From positions 4,650,001-4,714,000 of the forward strand of contig NZ_LR134355.1 in the NCBI RefSeq assembly GCF_900637205.1: DNA of 64,000 nt, given 5' to 3'. A model generated the notes under the pieces. It saw nothing but the letters and a program-made list of their open reading frames with translations. It did not search any database and was not told where the DNA came from. Positions within the stretch are counted from its first letter, which is position 1. Each line of letters opens with the position of its first letter. This document shows, piece after piece, positions 1 through 8,413 of this stretch. The stretch is from Mycolicibacterium chitae. GTDB lineage: Bacteria > Actinomycetota > Actinomycetes > Mycobacteriales > Mycobacteriaceae. Both the position numbers and the translations under genes were made by a program.

Positions 1-891
1 GGGGTCGCGTGCGCGGTGGCCATCGCCGTCGACGCCACGGTGGTGCGGCTGGTGCTGGTGCCCGCGCTGATGGCGATGTTCGATCAGTGGAACTGGTGGG
101 TGCCGTCGTGGCTGGCGCGCATCCTGCCCGCGGTGGACTTCGAAAAGCCGCTGCCCAAGCTGGATCTGGGCGATCTGGTGATCATTCCCGACGACATCTC
201 CTCGCTGGTGGCCCCCGGCGGGGATCTGAAGATGGTGGTCAAGTCCGCCGCGCGGCTCAAGGACATGGCCCCGGACGCGATCTCGGTCGCCGACCCGCTG
301 GCGTTCTCCGGCTGTGCAGGCCTGGCCGGCAAGGTCAAGGGCGGCGACGGGGCGCGCAGTCCCCGGCTCGGTCGCGGCCGCAGCGCCGCCCGCGCCGCGC
401 GGCCGGTGCACCCGGTGACCGTGTGGCGGGGCCGGCTCGAGGTGGCGCTCGACGCGCTGGAAACCGTGGCCGACGTCGGCTACGACGACGTCGAGGTGCT
501 GCATCGGCAGATCCCGCTGGAGACCACCACCGTGCAGCTGCCCACCGGGGACCGGCTGCAGATCCCGACGGGCGCCGAGACGTTGCGGCTCAAGGGTTAC
601 CTGATCATGTCCCGCAACAGCAGCCACGATTTCGCGGAGTTCGCCGAGCTGGTCGATGTGATGAACCCGGACACCGCAGCGCTGGTGCTGGCGGGTATGG
701 ACAGGTATTACTGTGGGCACACGTCTGATCGACGATGGGTCGCCACCCAACTCGTTCGTCGGCTCGCCGATCCCATGCCGCACGACGCGGACGACGACGA
801 GTGGTCGGGCCCGGCGGGGACCGAGCGGTGGGACGAGGTCAGGCAGCGTTGCCTGTCGGTGGCCGTGGCGATGTTGGAGGAGGCGAGGTGA
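1..891 (+). CDS. mmpL11: MmpL11 family RND lipid exporter, C-terminal part (5' end outside window)
   Basis: Only the last 296 codons are present; the reading frame is open from base 1. The first ~35 residues finish a hydrophobic RND membrane segment ('VDATVVRLVLVPALM'), the usual last-helix signature of MmpL proteins, followed by a WNWW-containing membrane-exit stretch and a cytoplasmic tail of about 250 residues. MmpL11 exports mycolic-acid-derived lipids to the mycobacterial surface. The assignment rests on neighbours: the next gene matches Rv0201c, and omamA/omamB and zmp1 follow in the M. tuberculosis order. The tail resembles that of MmpL proteins in having a small globular domain with a Pro-Thr-Gly-rich strand region. 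The stop codon overlaps the GTG start of the next gene, so the two are translationally coupled. Confidence is high for MmpL and good for MmpL11. Confidence 0.85.
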   Translation, partial: GVACAVAIAVDATVVRLVLVPALMAMFDQWNWWVPSWLARILPAVDFEKPLPKLDLGDLVIIPDDISSLVAPGGDLKMVVKSAARLKDMAPDAISVADPLAFSGCAGLAGKVKGGDGARSPRLGRGRSAARAARPVHPVTVWRGRLEVALDALETVADVGYDDVEVLHRQIPLETTTVQLPTGDRLQIPTGAETLRLKGYLIMSRNSSHDFAEFAELVDVMNPDTAALVLAGMDRYYCGHTSDRRWVATQLVRRLADPMPHDADDDEWSGPAGTERWDEVRQRCLSVAVAMLEEAR

Positions 892-1397
892 CTTTGGCCG
901 CGAGAGAGACGGGCAACCCACGCCCGGACCGCGGGCGGGCACCCGCCGCGCGCGGGCGCCGGCCGGAGGATCGCCCGGTGGAGTTCTGGCCGACGTCGGC
1001 CATCCGGTCCGCGCTGCAGAACGGCGACATCACCGTGTGGCAGCGGATCGTCGTGGCGATCAAGCGCGATCCCTACGGCCGGACCGCGCGGCAGGTCGAG
1101 GAGGTGCTCTCGCACCGCGAGTCGGTCGGGGTGTCCAAGGCCCTCGACGAGGTACTCGTCCGCAGCCGGGAACATCTCGAGGCCACCGAGCGCGCCGAGG
1201 CGGCCCGGCACATCCGGGTGCTGCTGGACCGCTCCGGGCTCTCCGAGCAGGAGTTCGCCTCGCGGATCGGGGTGCCCACCGAGGACCTCGAGGTCTATCT
1301 GAACGGGAAGATCAGCCCGCCGGCCTCGCTGATGATCCGGATGCGCCGCCTGTCCGATCGCTTCGCCAAGAACCGCACACCGCCGCCGGGAGGCTGA
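888..1397 (+). CDS. Rv0201c-like conserved protein with C-terminal XRE-type helix-turn-helix
   Basis: A 169-residue protein starting at GTG 888, which overlaps the mmpL11 stop in a GTGA arrangement. Residues 1-30 are basic and disordered. The middle is helical (PVEFWPTSAIRSALQNGD). The last ~50 residues (RSGLSEQEFASRIGVPTEDLEVYL) look like a XRE-type helix-turn-helix of the kind found in antitoxins. Length and position match Rv0201c (166 aa) beside mmpL11 in M. tuberculosis. No toxin partner is visible, so a DNA-binding role is inference from the helix-turn-helix pattern. It is probably co-transcribed with mmpL11 and the CoA-binding gene, whose ATG lies one base after this stop. Confidence 0.75.
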   Translation: MTLAARETGNPRPDRGRAPAARGRRPEDRPVEFWPTSAIRSALQNGDITVWQRIVVAIKRDPYGRTARQVEEVLSHRESVGVSKALDEVLVRSREHLEATERAEAARHIRVLLDRSGLSEQEFASRIGVPTEDLEVYLNGKISPPASLMIRMRRLSDRFAKNRTPPPGG

Positions 1398-1398
1398 C

Positions 1399-1797
1399 AT
1401 GGACATCGCCCAGATCGTGCGCGACACCAAGACCATCGCGGTGGTGGGCGCCTCGGCGAACCCGGCCCGCCCCAGCAACGAGGTGTACCGCTATCTGCGG
1501 GCCACCGGCGATTACACGCTGTACCCGGTGAATCCGACGATCACCGAACTCGACGGCGACCAGGCGTACGCGAGCCTGGCCGATCTTCCCGTCGTCCCCG
1601 ACCTGGTCGACGTGTTCCGCCGCACCGAGGAACTGCCCGGCGTGCTGGCCGAGGTGCTGGCCCTGCCCACCCGGCCCAAGACGCTGTGGCTGCAGGAGGG
1701 GCTGATCGACGAGGCGGTGGCCGCCGAGGCGCGCGCCGCCGGGATGTCGGTGGTGATGGACCGCTGCCTGAAGGTCGAACACGCGCGGTTGCGCTGA
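1399..1797 (+). CDS. CoA-binding domain protein (YccU type)
   Basis: A 132-residue single-domain protein with a Rossmann-like CoA-binding fold. Visible signatures are the nucleotide loop near residues 13-27 (IAVVGASANPARPSNEV), the strand YPVNP and the late segment 'KTLWLQEGLIDEAVAAEA', all typical of the YccU/succinyl-CoA-synthetase-alpha-like family. The family binds CoA or related nucleotides; the physiological role is unknown. The ATG is preceded by GGGAGG and sits one base after the previous stop, so it forms the end of the mmpL11 operon. It converges on omamB, with only about 25 bases between the stops. Confidence 0.85.
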   Translation: MDIAQIVRDTKTIAVVGASANPARPSNEVYRYLRATGDYTLYPVNPTITELDGDQAYASLADLPVVPDLVDVFRRTEELPGVLAEVLALPTRPKTLWLQEGLIDEAVAAEARAAGMSVVMDRCLKVEHARLR

Positions 1798-1822
1798 GAG
1801 CGGCTCTCAGGCCGGGGCTACA

Positions 1823-2515
1823 TCAAGACGGGGCGTTGATGGGCGCCACGTCGACCACCAGCCAGCGGTCGTCCGGCTTGGCCAACGCCACCCGCAGCGC
1901 CAGCACCGCCCGGCTGGGCTGCTGGCCGGGCGCGTTCTGCGTCGAGCGCAGCACCACGGCCACGCTGGCCGCGTCGGGACCGATCACTTCCACGCCGGCC
2001 GAGATGGTCTGCGCCTGCGCCGAGATGTTCTTGCGGGCAAGGTCTTCGGTGGACTTGCCGAAGTTGGCCTTGAACGCCTCGGCCTGTTCGGGGGCCATCA
2101 GGTCGGCCGCCCGGTTGATCGACGACGTGGGGTCCTGCGGGGAGAACGTGGCGGTGGCCTCCGACACCGCGCTGGCCAGCCGCACCACCTCGGCCGAATC
2201 CTGGTTGAGCCGCTCGTCGGGCAGCGTCAGCCCGGTGTAGCCGACCAGCACCGCCGCGGCCAGGGACGCGGTGGCCAGCGCCACCGTCGTCAACCGCAGC
2301 CCGGCGGCGTCGTCGTCGGTGCCCACGGTCACGCCGTCGCGGCGCCACAGCACCGCGTTGACCACCATCGCCTGCACGATCAGCACGCACAGGATCGAGC
2401 ACACCGACACCCACCACAGCGGCCAGCCGAGGAACACCCCGATCAGCAGCAGGCCGGCGATCGCGGCCAGCGGCGCGACGAGGTCGAATGCGATGACCCG
2501 CAACACATTTCTCAT
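1823..2515 (-). CDS. omamB: Orphan Mce-associated membrane protein OmamB
   Basis: A 230-residue protein with two or three N-terminal membrane helices (residues ~8-55 and ~80-100) and an extracytoplasmic C-terminal domain ending in the typical Mam core 'DDRWLVVDVAPI'. It corresponds to Rv0200 (229 aa). Mam proteins associate with Mce lipid importers; Rv0199/Rv0200 are the orphan pair not encoded in an mce operon. The ATG at 2515 overlaps the omamA stop (ATGA), so the two are coupled. The open frame runs far upstream antisense to zmp1, but the start is fixed by the overlap and by homology of the N-terminus (MRNVLRVIAFD). Confidence 0.85.
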   Translation of the reverse strand: MRNVLRVIAFDLVAPLAAIAGLLLIGVFLGWPLWWVSVCSILCVLIVQAMVVNAVLWRRDGVTVGTDDDAAGLRLTTVALATASLAAAVLVGYTGLTLPDERLNQDSAEVVRLASAVSEATATFSPQDPTSSINRAADLMAPEQAEAFKANFGKSTEDLARKNISAQAQTISAGVEVIGPDAASVAVVLRSTQNAPGQQPSRAVLALRVALAKPDDRWLVVDVAPINAPS

Positions 2516-3126
2516 CGCACGGTCTCCAGCTGCGAGATGAGCAACTGCCCGTCCACCTCGGAGACACCCAGGCGCAGGTTCCAGCGCACCGTCTGCGGCT
2601 GCCCGCCGACGTTCTCGCTGACCGACGACGCGATCACCAGCACCGTGTCGGTGCGCGCCGACATCTCCGGCGGCAACGGCGAGGGCGGCGGCGGGGTCCC
2701 CGGCTCGCGGTCCAGGTCGTGGTGCAGGGACTCGAAGGCGACGGCTTCGATCCGCCCCGTGGTGCGCGACTGCAGGGTCTGGACCACCTCGCGGTAGGGC
2801 CGCACCGCGGCGTCGAAATCGGAGTTCAGCTGGCCGACGGTGCCGTCCTGCAGGGTCTGCAGGCTGGCGTCGACGGTGCCGGCGTTCATGTTGATCAGCA
2901 CGTTGGTCCAGTCCACGGCGGCCTGCATCACCTGGGTGCGGTGGTCGAGTTCGGCGGCCTGGTCGCGGTGCCCGGACCAGATCATGGCCGCGAGCACGGC
3001 CGCAGCCACGGCCACCACCGCCAGCACCGCCGAGGCGATGCCGTAGATGGAGAGGGCGGGACCGGTGGCAGCGTCGTCGACTGTGTCTTCGGCGGCATCG
3101 TCGGCGGCATCGTCCCCATTGGGCAT
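2512..3126 (-). CDS. omamA: Orphan Mce-associated membrane protein OmamA
   Basis: A 204-residue protein with an acidic N-terminal cytoplasmic stretch (residues 1-25, Asp/Ala-rich), one transmembrane helix at ~26-48, and a periplasmic domain with the Mam/NTF2-like pattern, ending 'VDGQLLISQLETVR'. It matches Rv0199, OmamA, which in M. tuberculosis stabilises Mce complexes and is needed for cholesterol uptake. It is transcribed divergently from zmp1, with 67 bases between the starts, and is coupled to omamB. Here it lies in the same window as the mce1 operon but about 50 kb away, so the Mce complex it serves cannot be told from position. Confidence 0.85.
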   Translation of the reverse strand: MPNGDDAADDAAEDTVDDAATGPALSIYGIASAVLAVVAVAAAVLAAMIWSGHRDQAAELDHRTQVMQAAVDWTNVLINMNAGTVDASLQTLQDGTVGQLNSDFDAAVRPYREVVQTLQSRTTGRIEAVAFESLHHDLDREPGTPPPPSPLPPEMSARTDTVLVIASSVSENVGGQPQTVRWNLRLGVSEVDGQLLISQLETVR

Positions 3127-3193
3127 GGGCGTGAGGGTACCTTGCCGGGCTCATCGGGAATCGTGGCCGCTGGTTTCTGGTAAGGATGGCAGT

Positions 3194-5179
3194 GTGACGG
3201 TAGAAGCTATCCGCTCGGGTCTGGACCTGAGCCATGTCGACGACCATGCCCGCCCGCAGGACGACCTGTTCGGCCACGTCAACGGCCGCTGGCTGAGCGA
3301 TTACGCCATCCCGGCCGACCGGGCCACCGACGGCGCCTTCCGTTCCCTCTACGACCGCGCCGAGGAGCAGGTCCGCGACCTGATCACCGAGGCCGCCGCG
3401 GCCGAGGCCGCCCCGAACACCGATCAGCAGCGCATCGGTGACCTGTATGCGAGCTTCCTGGACGAGGCCACCGTCGAGCGCCGCGGCGCCGGGCCCCTGC
3501 TCGACGAGCTGGCCCCGATCGACGAGGCCGCCGATCCCGACGCCCTGGCCGCGGTGCTGGGCCGGTTGCAGCGCACCGGCGTCGGCGGCGGCACGGGCCT
3601 CTACGTCGACACCGACTCCAAGGACTCCACCCGCTACCTGCTGCACCTGAGCCAGTCCGGTCTGGGGCTGCCCGACGAGTCCTACTACCGCGATGCCGCG
3701 CACGCGGAGATCCTGGCCGCCTACCCCGCGCACATCGCCGCGATGTTCGCGCTGGTGTACGGCGGCTCGGCCGACGAGCACGCGCAGACCGCCGCCGCGA
3801 TCGTCGCGCTGGAGACCCGGCTGGCGGCCGCGCACTGGGACGTGGTCAAGCGCCGCGACGCCGACCTGACCTACAACCTGCGCCGCTTCGCCGATCTGCC
3901 CGCCGAGGCGCCGGGCTTCGACTGGGCCGGCTGGGTGGGCGCGCTGGGCACCAGCGGCGAGCAGGCCGCCGAGGTCGTGGTGCGTCAGCCCGACTACCTG
4001 ACGGCGTTCGCCGCGCTGTGGGCGGACGAACCGCTGGACACCTGGAAGAACTGGCTGCGCTGGAAGCTGATCCACGCCCGCGCCGGGCTGCTCACCGATG
4101 ACATTGTGGCCGAGGACTTTTCGTTCTACGGCCGCACCCTCAGCGGCACCGAGGCCATCCGCGAGCGTTGGAAGCGGGGCGTGTCGCTGGTAGAGAACCT
4201 GATGGGCGACACGCTGGGCAAGCTCTACGTCGAGCGGCACTTCCCGCCCGAGCACAAGGCCCGGATGGACGTCCTGGTGGCCAACCTGCGGGAGGCCTAC
4301 CGGGTCAGCATCAACGACCTGGACTGGATGACGCCGCAGACCCGCGAGCGCGCGCTGGTGAAGCTGGACAAGTTCACCGCCAAGATCGGCTATCCCAAGC
4401 GGTGGCGCGATTATTCGGCGCTGGTGGTCGACCGCGCGGACCTCTACGGCAACTACCGGCGCGGCTACGAGGTGGGCTACGACCGCGAGTTGGCCAAGCT
4501 CGGCGCCCCGGTGGACCGCGACGAGTGGTTCATGACGCCGCAGACCGTCAACGCCTACTACAACCCGGGGATGAACGAGATCGTCTTCCCCGCCGCAATC
4601 CTGCAGCCACCGTTCTTCGACGCCGAGGCCGACGACGCCGCCAACTACGGCGGCATCGGCGCGGTGATCGGCCACGAGATCGGGCACGGCTTCGACGATC
4701 AGGGCGCCAAGTACGACGGCGACGGCAACCTGGTCGACTGGTGGACCGACGCCGACCGCGCCGAATTCGGGGTGCGCACAAAGGCGCTCATCGAGCAGTA
4801 CGACGAGTTCGTGCCGCGGGAGCTGTCCGACGGCCACCGCGTGAACGGCGCGTTCACCGTGGGCGAGAACATCGGCGACCTCGGCGGCCTGTCGATCGCG
4901 CTGCTGGCCTATCAGCTCTCGCTCGGTGGCAAGGAGGCCCCGGTGATCGACGGGCTGACCGGCCTGCAGCGGGTGTTCTTCGGCTGGGCGCAGGTGTGGC
5001 GGACGAAATCCCGTGACGCCGAGGCCATTCGGCGCCTGGCGGTCGACCCGCACTCGCCGCCGGAGTTCCGCTGCAACGGCGTGATCCGCAACATGGACGC
5101 GTTCTACGAGGCCTTCGACGTCAGCGCCGACGACGCGCTGTACCTCGAACCCGAGCAGCGGGTGCGCATCTGGAACTGA
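3194..5179 (+). CDS. zmp1: Zinc metalloprotease Zmp1 (M13 neprilysin/endothelin-converting family)
   Basis: A 661-residue protein; M. tuberculosis Zmp1 has 663. The zinc-binding HEIGH motif is at residues 494-498 and the third ligand is in ENIGDLGG (E558, with D562). The NAYYNPGMNEIVFPAAILQP substrate-strand region lies just before it. The N-terminus (residues 5-25, SGLDLSHVDDHARPQDDLFG) matches Rv0198c closely, which selects GTG 3194 with an AAGGATGG ribosome-binding site. The longer open frame upstream is antisense to omamA and is not used. Zmp1 is a secreted or surface peptidase without an obvious signal peptide, implicated in virulence and inflammasome control in pathogens. The gene converges on ldtMt4 across a strong palindrome. 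Confidence 0.95.
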   Translation: MTVEAIRSGLDLSHVDDHARPQDDLFGHVNGRWLSDYAIPADRATDGAFRSLYDRAEEQVRDLITEAAAAEAAPNTDQQRIGDLYASFLDEATVERRGAGPLLDELAPIDEAADPDALAAVLGRLQRTGVGGGTGLYVDTDSKDSTRYLLHLSQSGLGLPDESYYRDAAHAEILAAYPAHIAAMFALVYGGSADEHAQTAAAIVALETRLAAAHWDVVKRRDADLTYNLRRFADLPAEAPGFDWAGWVGALGTSGEQAAEVVVRQPDYLTAFAALWADEPLDTWKNWLRWKLIHARAGLLTDDIVAEDFSFYGRTLSGTEAIRERWKRGVSLVENLMGDTLGKLYVERHFPPEHKARMDVLVANLREAYRVSINDLDWMTPQTRERALVKLDKFTAKIGYPKRWRDYSALVVDRADLYGNYRRGYEVGYDRELAKLGAPVDRDEWFMTPQTVNAYYNPGMNEIVFPAAILQPPFFDAEADDAANYGGIGAVIGHEIGHGFDDQGAKYDGDGNLVDWWTDADRAEFGVRTKALIEQYDEFVPRELSDGHRVNGAFTVGENIGDLGGLSIALLAYQLSLGGKEAPVIDGLTGLQRVFFGWAQVWRTKSRDAEAIRRLAVDPHSPPEFRCNGVIRNMDAFYEAFDVSADDALYLEPEQRVRIWN

Positions 5180-5184
5180 CGCGC

Positions 5185-5233
5185 GATTTCGGTGCGCTCA
5201 GTTGCGGTGACCGCGACTGAGCGCACCGAAATC
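5185..5233. terminator. Perfect palindrome between convergent zmp1 and ldtMt4
   Basis: Eighteen-base perfect inverted arms (5185-5202 and 5216-5233) surround 13 bases that contain a further GCGGT/ACCGC pairing. It sits 6 bases after the zmp1 stop and 4 bases after the ldt stop on the other strand, so it can act as a bidirectional terminator. There is no U-run, which is usual for mycobacteria. The arm sequence (ACTGAGCGCACCGAAATC) looks like a dispersed intergenic mycobacterial repeat, but I cannot count copies. Confidence 0.75.
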
Positions 5234-5236
5234 CCG

Positions 5237-6250
5237 TTAGAACATCTGCCAGTCGGAGGCACCGTCGGGCAGGTCGTAGATGCCGCCCTGGGTGTTCTTG
5301 ATGACCACCGGGTCACCGCTGCCGAAGTTGTCGTAGAACCACTTGGCGTTGGCGGGACTCAGGTTGATGCAGCCGTGGCTGACGTTGCGCTTGCCCTGAT
5401 CGCCCACCGACCACGGGGCGCCGTGCACGAAGATGCCGCTGTTGTCGATGCGGACGGCGTGCTCGACGTCGACCTTGTAGCCCTCGGCGGAGCTCACCGG
5501 GACGCCGTAGGTCGACGAGTCCATCACCATCTCTTCGAACTTCTCCAGCACGTAGTAGGTGCCGTTGCGGGTCTCGTGCTTGCCGTCGTGCTTGCCCATC
5601 GACACCGGGAAGGTCTTCTCCAGCTCCCCGTTGCGCATGATTTCCATCTGCTTGGTGCTGTCGTCGATGGTGGCCACCAGGTAGTCCCCGGTGCGGAAGC
5701 TGGACTTGGTGCCCGCGGCGTCGATGGTGACGGTGGTGTTGGCCGGCCAGAAGTCCTGCGGCCGCCAGCGCAGCTGACTGTCGGTGACCCAGTAGAACCG
5801 GCCGGGCACCGGCGGGTTCGACGTGATCCGGATGGCGTCCTGGGCCATCTGCCGGTCGGCGATCGGCACGGCGAAGTTGATGTAGATCGGCTTGGCCACG
5901 CCCACCATGGAGCCGTTGACCGGGTTGAAGGTCGGCGGCCGGAACGGCGGGGTGCCCTCGAACGGCACGTCGCTCTGGCCGGCGGCGGGAGCACCGGCCG
6001 GTCGGGCCGGGTCGACCCCGTAATTGTTCACCGGTTCGGGCGCCGCGACAGGGGCCGCCGGCGGCGGGGGCGCGAACGGGTTGAACGGCGCGGGCGGTGC
6101 CGGCGGCGCGGGGGCCGGCGGGGCCGGCGGCGGAACCGGGTCCGCCGCGGCGGGCGTCACGGTGGCCGCGAGCAGCGTTGCGGCGCCGAGGGTGGCGATC
6201 AACGCGCGGGCGGCCCGAGTCCGGGAAATGCTCGCCAAACGGCTGGGCAT
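5237..6250 (-). CDS. ldtMt4: L,D-transpeptidase, LdtMt4 type
   Basis: A 337-residue secreted peptidoglycan enzyme that makes 3-3 cross-links. Residues 1-37 are a signal peptide (SRTRAARALIATLGAA... ending PAAA). Residues 38-75 are a Pro/Ala-rich linker, followed by an Ig-like domain and the YkuD catalytic domain. The catalytic motif is HGAPWS plus SHGCINLS, with nucleophile Cys294. It corresponds to Rv0192 in the same gene order. The ATG at 6250 has GGAGG eight bases upstream (6256-6260), which argues against the alternative ATG 18 bases further up. It is expressed separately from the MFS gene upstream on the same strand. Confidence 0.92.
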   Translation of the reverse strand: MPSRLASISRTRAARALIATLGAATLLAATVTPAAADPVPPPAPPAPAPPAPPAPFNPFAPPPPAAPVAAPEPVNNYGVDPARPAGAPAAGQSDVPFEGTPPFRPPTFNPVNGSMVGVAKPIYINFAVPIADRQMAQDAIRITSNPPVPGRFYWVTDSQLRWRPQDFWPANTTVTIDAAGTKSSFRTGDYLVATIDDSTKQMEIMRNGELEKTFPVSMGKHDGKHETRNGTYYVLEKFEEMVMDSSTYGVPVSSAEGYKVDVEHAVRIDNSGIFVHGAPWSVGDQGKRNVSHGCINLSPANAKWFYDNFGSGDPVVIKNTQGGIYDLPDGASDWQMF

Positions 6251-6394
6251 AGACAACCTCCAAGTCATTTGCTCGCTCCAGTGTCGCACAGCAGGTACCT
6301 CAGCTACCTCATCGCGACCTGGGCACAACGGGTCCGGGCTCCGCGCACACGGAGTCCGGAACTGTCACCCATATCGACATGACCACGGGTTTTG

Positions 6395-7642
6395 TTACCC
6401 TTGCCGGCGCTGGTTCGGCGCGTCGAACAGGCCGCGGCTGGCGGCCACCCCCGCCGAGGCCCCGACCACCAGCAACGCCGATATGCCGACCATGACGGCA
6501 ATGCCAGCGGTGTCGTAGAGGAATCCGCCCGCCAGCGAACCCGCCATGATGCCGGCCTGGAACGCCGCCACGTACAGCCCCGAGGCGGCGTCGGAGTCCT
6601 CCGGGGCGACCCGCATGGCCGCGGACTGCAGCATCGGCGGCAGCGCGGTGGCCATCGCGCCCCACAGCGTGATCGCGACCGCGCCGAACAGCAGCACCGC
6701 CGCGCCCCCGCCCGGGGCCGCCCAGGTCGCCAGCCCGGTCAGCACGAGCAGGGCCGCCGACATCCCGGTCAGAGCGGCCAGCATGGTCGGCTTCGGTCGC
6801 CGGTCCAGTGGCCGGGCCAGCAGCGCCATGGCGGCCAGCCCGGCCACGCCGTAGGCCACCAGCAGCCACGCCAGCCGCGCCCCGGACACCCCGATGACGT
6901 CGCGGATGATGACCACGATGAACGTGTAGGCGATGAAGTGCGCGGTGACCCCGACGACGGTCAGCCCGCACAGCGTGTGCAGCCGCCGGTTGGGTCGCCG
7001 CCGGTTGGACCACCGACGGCCGGCCGCGCTCACCCGGCCCGGTTCGGCCGGCAGCACCGGGATCAGCAGGCGCGCGGCCACCGTCACGGCCGCGGCCGCC
7101 AGGGCGATCACCGCGAACGCCGGCCGCCAGCCCCACAGCTGGCTCATGGCCGCCGTGAGCGGGCTGCCCACCACCAGGGCCAGCGCCGAGCCCACGTACA
7201 CCGCCGTCGTCGCGCGCCCGGCGTGACTCGGCGGCACCAGCCGCACCCCGATCGGCGCGATCACCGACCACATCAGGCCGTGGGTCAGCGCGCTGGAGAT
7301 CCGACCGGCGCCGAGCACCAGGAAGTCCGGTGCCAGCGCGGAGACCGTCTGCGCGACGGTCAGGGTGGTCAGCGTCAGCAGCAGCACCCGGCGGCGCGAC
7401 CAGTGCGCGGTCAGGCGCACCAGCGGCACCGTCATGACCGCGGCCACCAGCGCGTAGCCGGCCACCAGGGTGCCGACCATGGCCTCGCTGACCTGCAGGT
7501 CCCCGGCGAGCGCCGGCAATGCCCCGACCGGCGCCAGTTCGGCAGTAACGTAGATGAAAGCGGCCGCGGCCAGGACGGTCAATTGCACGGCGACGCGCGG
7601 CGTCCAGGGACGTGCAGCAGTGGGCGCGGCGGTCGGGATCAT
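6395..7642 (-). CDS. MFS drug/metabolite exporter (Rv0191-like)
   Basis: A 415-residue major facilitator protein with 12 predicted membrane helices. Family signatures are AELAPVGALPALA in helix 1, the loop 2-3 motif 'RLTAHWSRRRVLLLT', and the motif C-like 'GSALALVVGSPLTAAMS'. It closely follows the recalled sequence of Rv0191, a drug:H+ antiporter of the DHA1 group reported to export chloramphenicol. ATG 7642 aligns best with the M. tuberculosis start; GTG 7654, ATG 7693 and GTG 7699 are in-frame alternatives. It is divergent from the PPOX gene, so the 75 bases between them must hold both promoters. Confidence 0.85.
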   Translation of the reverse strand: MIPTAAPTAARPWTPRVAVQLTVLAAAAFIYVTAELAPVGALPALAGDLQVSEAMVGTLVAGYALVAAVMTVPLVRLTAHWSRRRVLLLTLTTLTVAQTVSALAPDFLVLGAGRISSALTHGLMWSVIAPIGVRLVPPSHAGRATTAVYVGSALALVVGSPLTAAMSQLWGWRPAFAVIALAAAAVTVAARLLIPVLPAEPGRVSAAGRRWSNRRRPNRRLHTLCGLTVVGVTAHFIAYTFIVVIIRDVIGVSGARLAWLLVAYGVAGLAAMALLARPLDRRPKPTMLAALTGMSAALLVLTGLATWAAPGGGAAVLLFGAVAITLWGAMATALPPMLQSAAMRVAPEDSDAASGLYVAAFQAGIMAGSLAGGFLYDTAGIAVMVGISALLVVGASAGVAASRGLFDAPNQRRQG

Positions 7643-7717
7643 CTTCTGCGCCACGGTAACGCCCCGCCCCGTCTTTGCGCGGTTGCCGCGCATCGACACG
7701 ACCCGTCAGGAGATCCG

Positions 7718-8110
7718 ATGGTGGCAATCCCGTCCGACTACGAGAACCTGCTGGAACGTCCGCTCTACGGACATCTGGCGACCACCCGCCCGGACGGCAC
7801 GGTGCAGGTCAATCCGATGTGGTTCGAGTGGGACGGCGAGCGGCTGCGGTTCACCCACACCACCAAGCGTCAGAAGTACAAGAACGTGCAGGCGCACCCG
7901 GAGGTGGCGATGTCGGTCAACGACCCCGACTCCCCCGCCAAGTACCTGGAGGTCCGCGGCGTGGTCGAGGAGATCGTGCCCGACCCGGAGGGCAAGTTCT
8001 ACGTGCGACTCAACGACCGCTACGGCTTCCCGCCGATGGACGGCGGCCCGCCGGACGCCGCCGACCGCGTCATCCTGGTGGTGCGCCCGACCCGGACCAG
8101 CAAGCAGTAG
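7718..8110 (+). CDS. PPOX-class F420-dependent oxidoreductase family protein
   Basis: A 130-residue split-beta-barrel flavin/F420-binding protein of the pyridoxamine-phosphate-oxidase superfamily. Typical elements are GHLATTRPDGTVQVNPMWFEWDG (residues ~18-40), FTHTTKRQKYKNVQAHP (basic loop for phosphate binding) and LEVRGVVEEI. Mycobacterial members (Rv1155 type) bind F420 rather than FMN and reduce unknown substrates. AGGAGA lies five bases before ATG 7718. The stop is three bases from the ricR stop on the other strand, so the two transcription units converge without a spacer. Confidence 0.85.
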   Translation: MVAIPSDYENLLERPLYGHLATTRPDGTVQVNPMWFEWDGERLRFTHTTKRQKYKNVQAHPEVAMSVNDPDSPAKYLEVRGVVEEIVPDPEGKFYVRLNDRYGFPPMDGGPPDAADRVILVVRPTRTSKQ

Positions 8111-8113
8111 GAC

Positions 8114-8413
8114 TCAGGACCGGACCAGGCGGGCGATCGCCGCGGAGGCCTCGGCGATCTTCTTGTCGGCCTCGTCCCCGCCGGCGGCGACGGCGTGGCT
8201 CACGCAGTGCCCCAGGTGCTCGTCGAGCAGGGCGAGCGCCACCGACTGCAGCGCGCTGTTGACGGCGCTGATCTGGGTGAGGATGTCGATGCAGTACTTG
8301 TCGTCGTCGATCATCTTGGCGACGCCGCGGACCTGCCCCTCGATGCGGCGCAACCGCTTGGCGTAGTTGTCCTTGTTCGGCGAATAGCCGTGCGGCCCCG
8401 ATTCCTCGGTCAT
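8114..8413 (-). CDS. ricR: Copper-sensing repressor RicR (CsoR family)
   Basis: A 99-residue all-helical CsoR-family repressor. The Cu(I) ligands are in the canonical spacing: Cys41 (KYCIDIL), His66 and Cys70 (EHLGHC). The basic DNA-contact segment is YAKRLRRIEGQVRGV (residues 17-31). It matches Rv0190, which controls a copper-resistance regulon in M. tuberculosis and is autoregulated. It is the second gene of an operon with a DUF305 lipoprotein (ATGA overlap), and the promoter carries a palindrome of the right shape for this repressor, consistent with autoregulation. Confidence 0.92.
   Translation of the reverse strand: MTEESGPHGYSPNKDNYAKRLRRIEGQVRGVAKMIDDDKYCIDILTQISAVNSALQSVALALLDEHLGHCVSHAVAAGGDEADKKIAEASAAIARLVRS

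Noticed and set aside
1823..5053. A 1076-codon open frame on the minus strand covering omamB, omamA and the antisense of zmp1
   Set aside because: Only its last 231 codons are omamB. The rest is antisense to zmp1 and overlaps omamA in another frame; low-complexity composition and the ATGA overlap show the true start at 2515.
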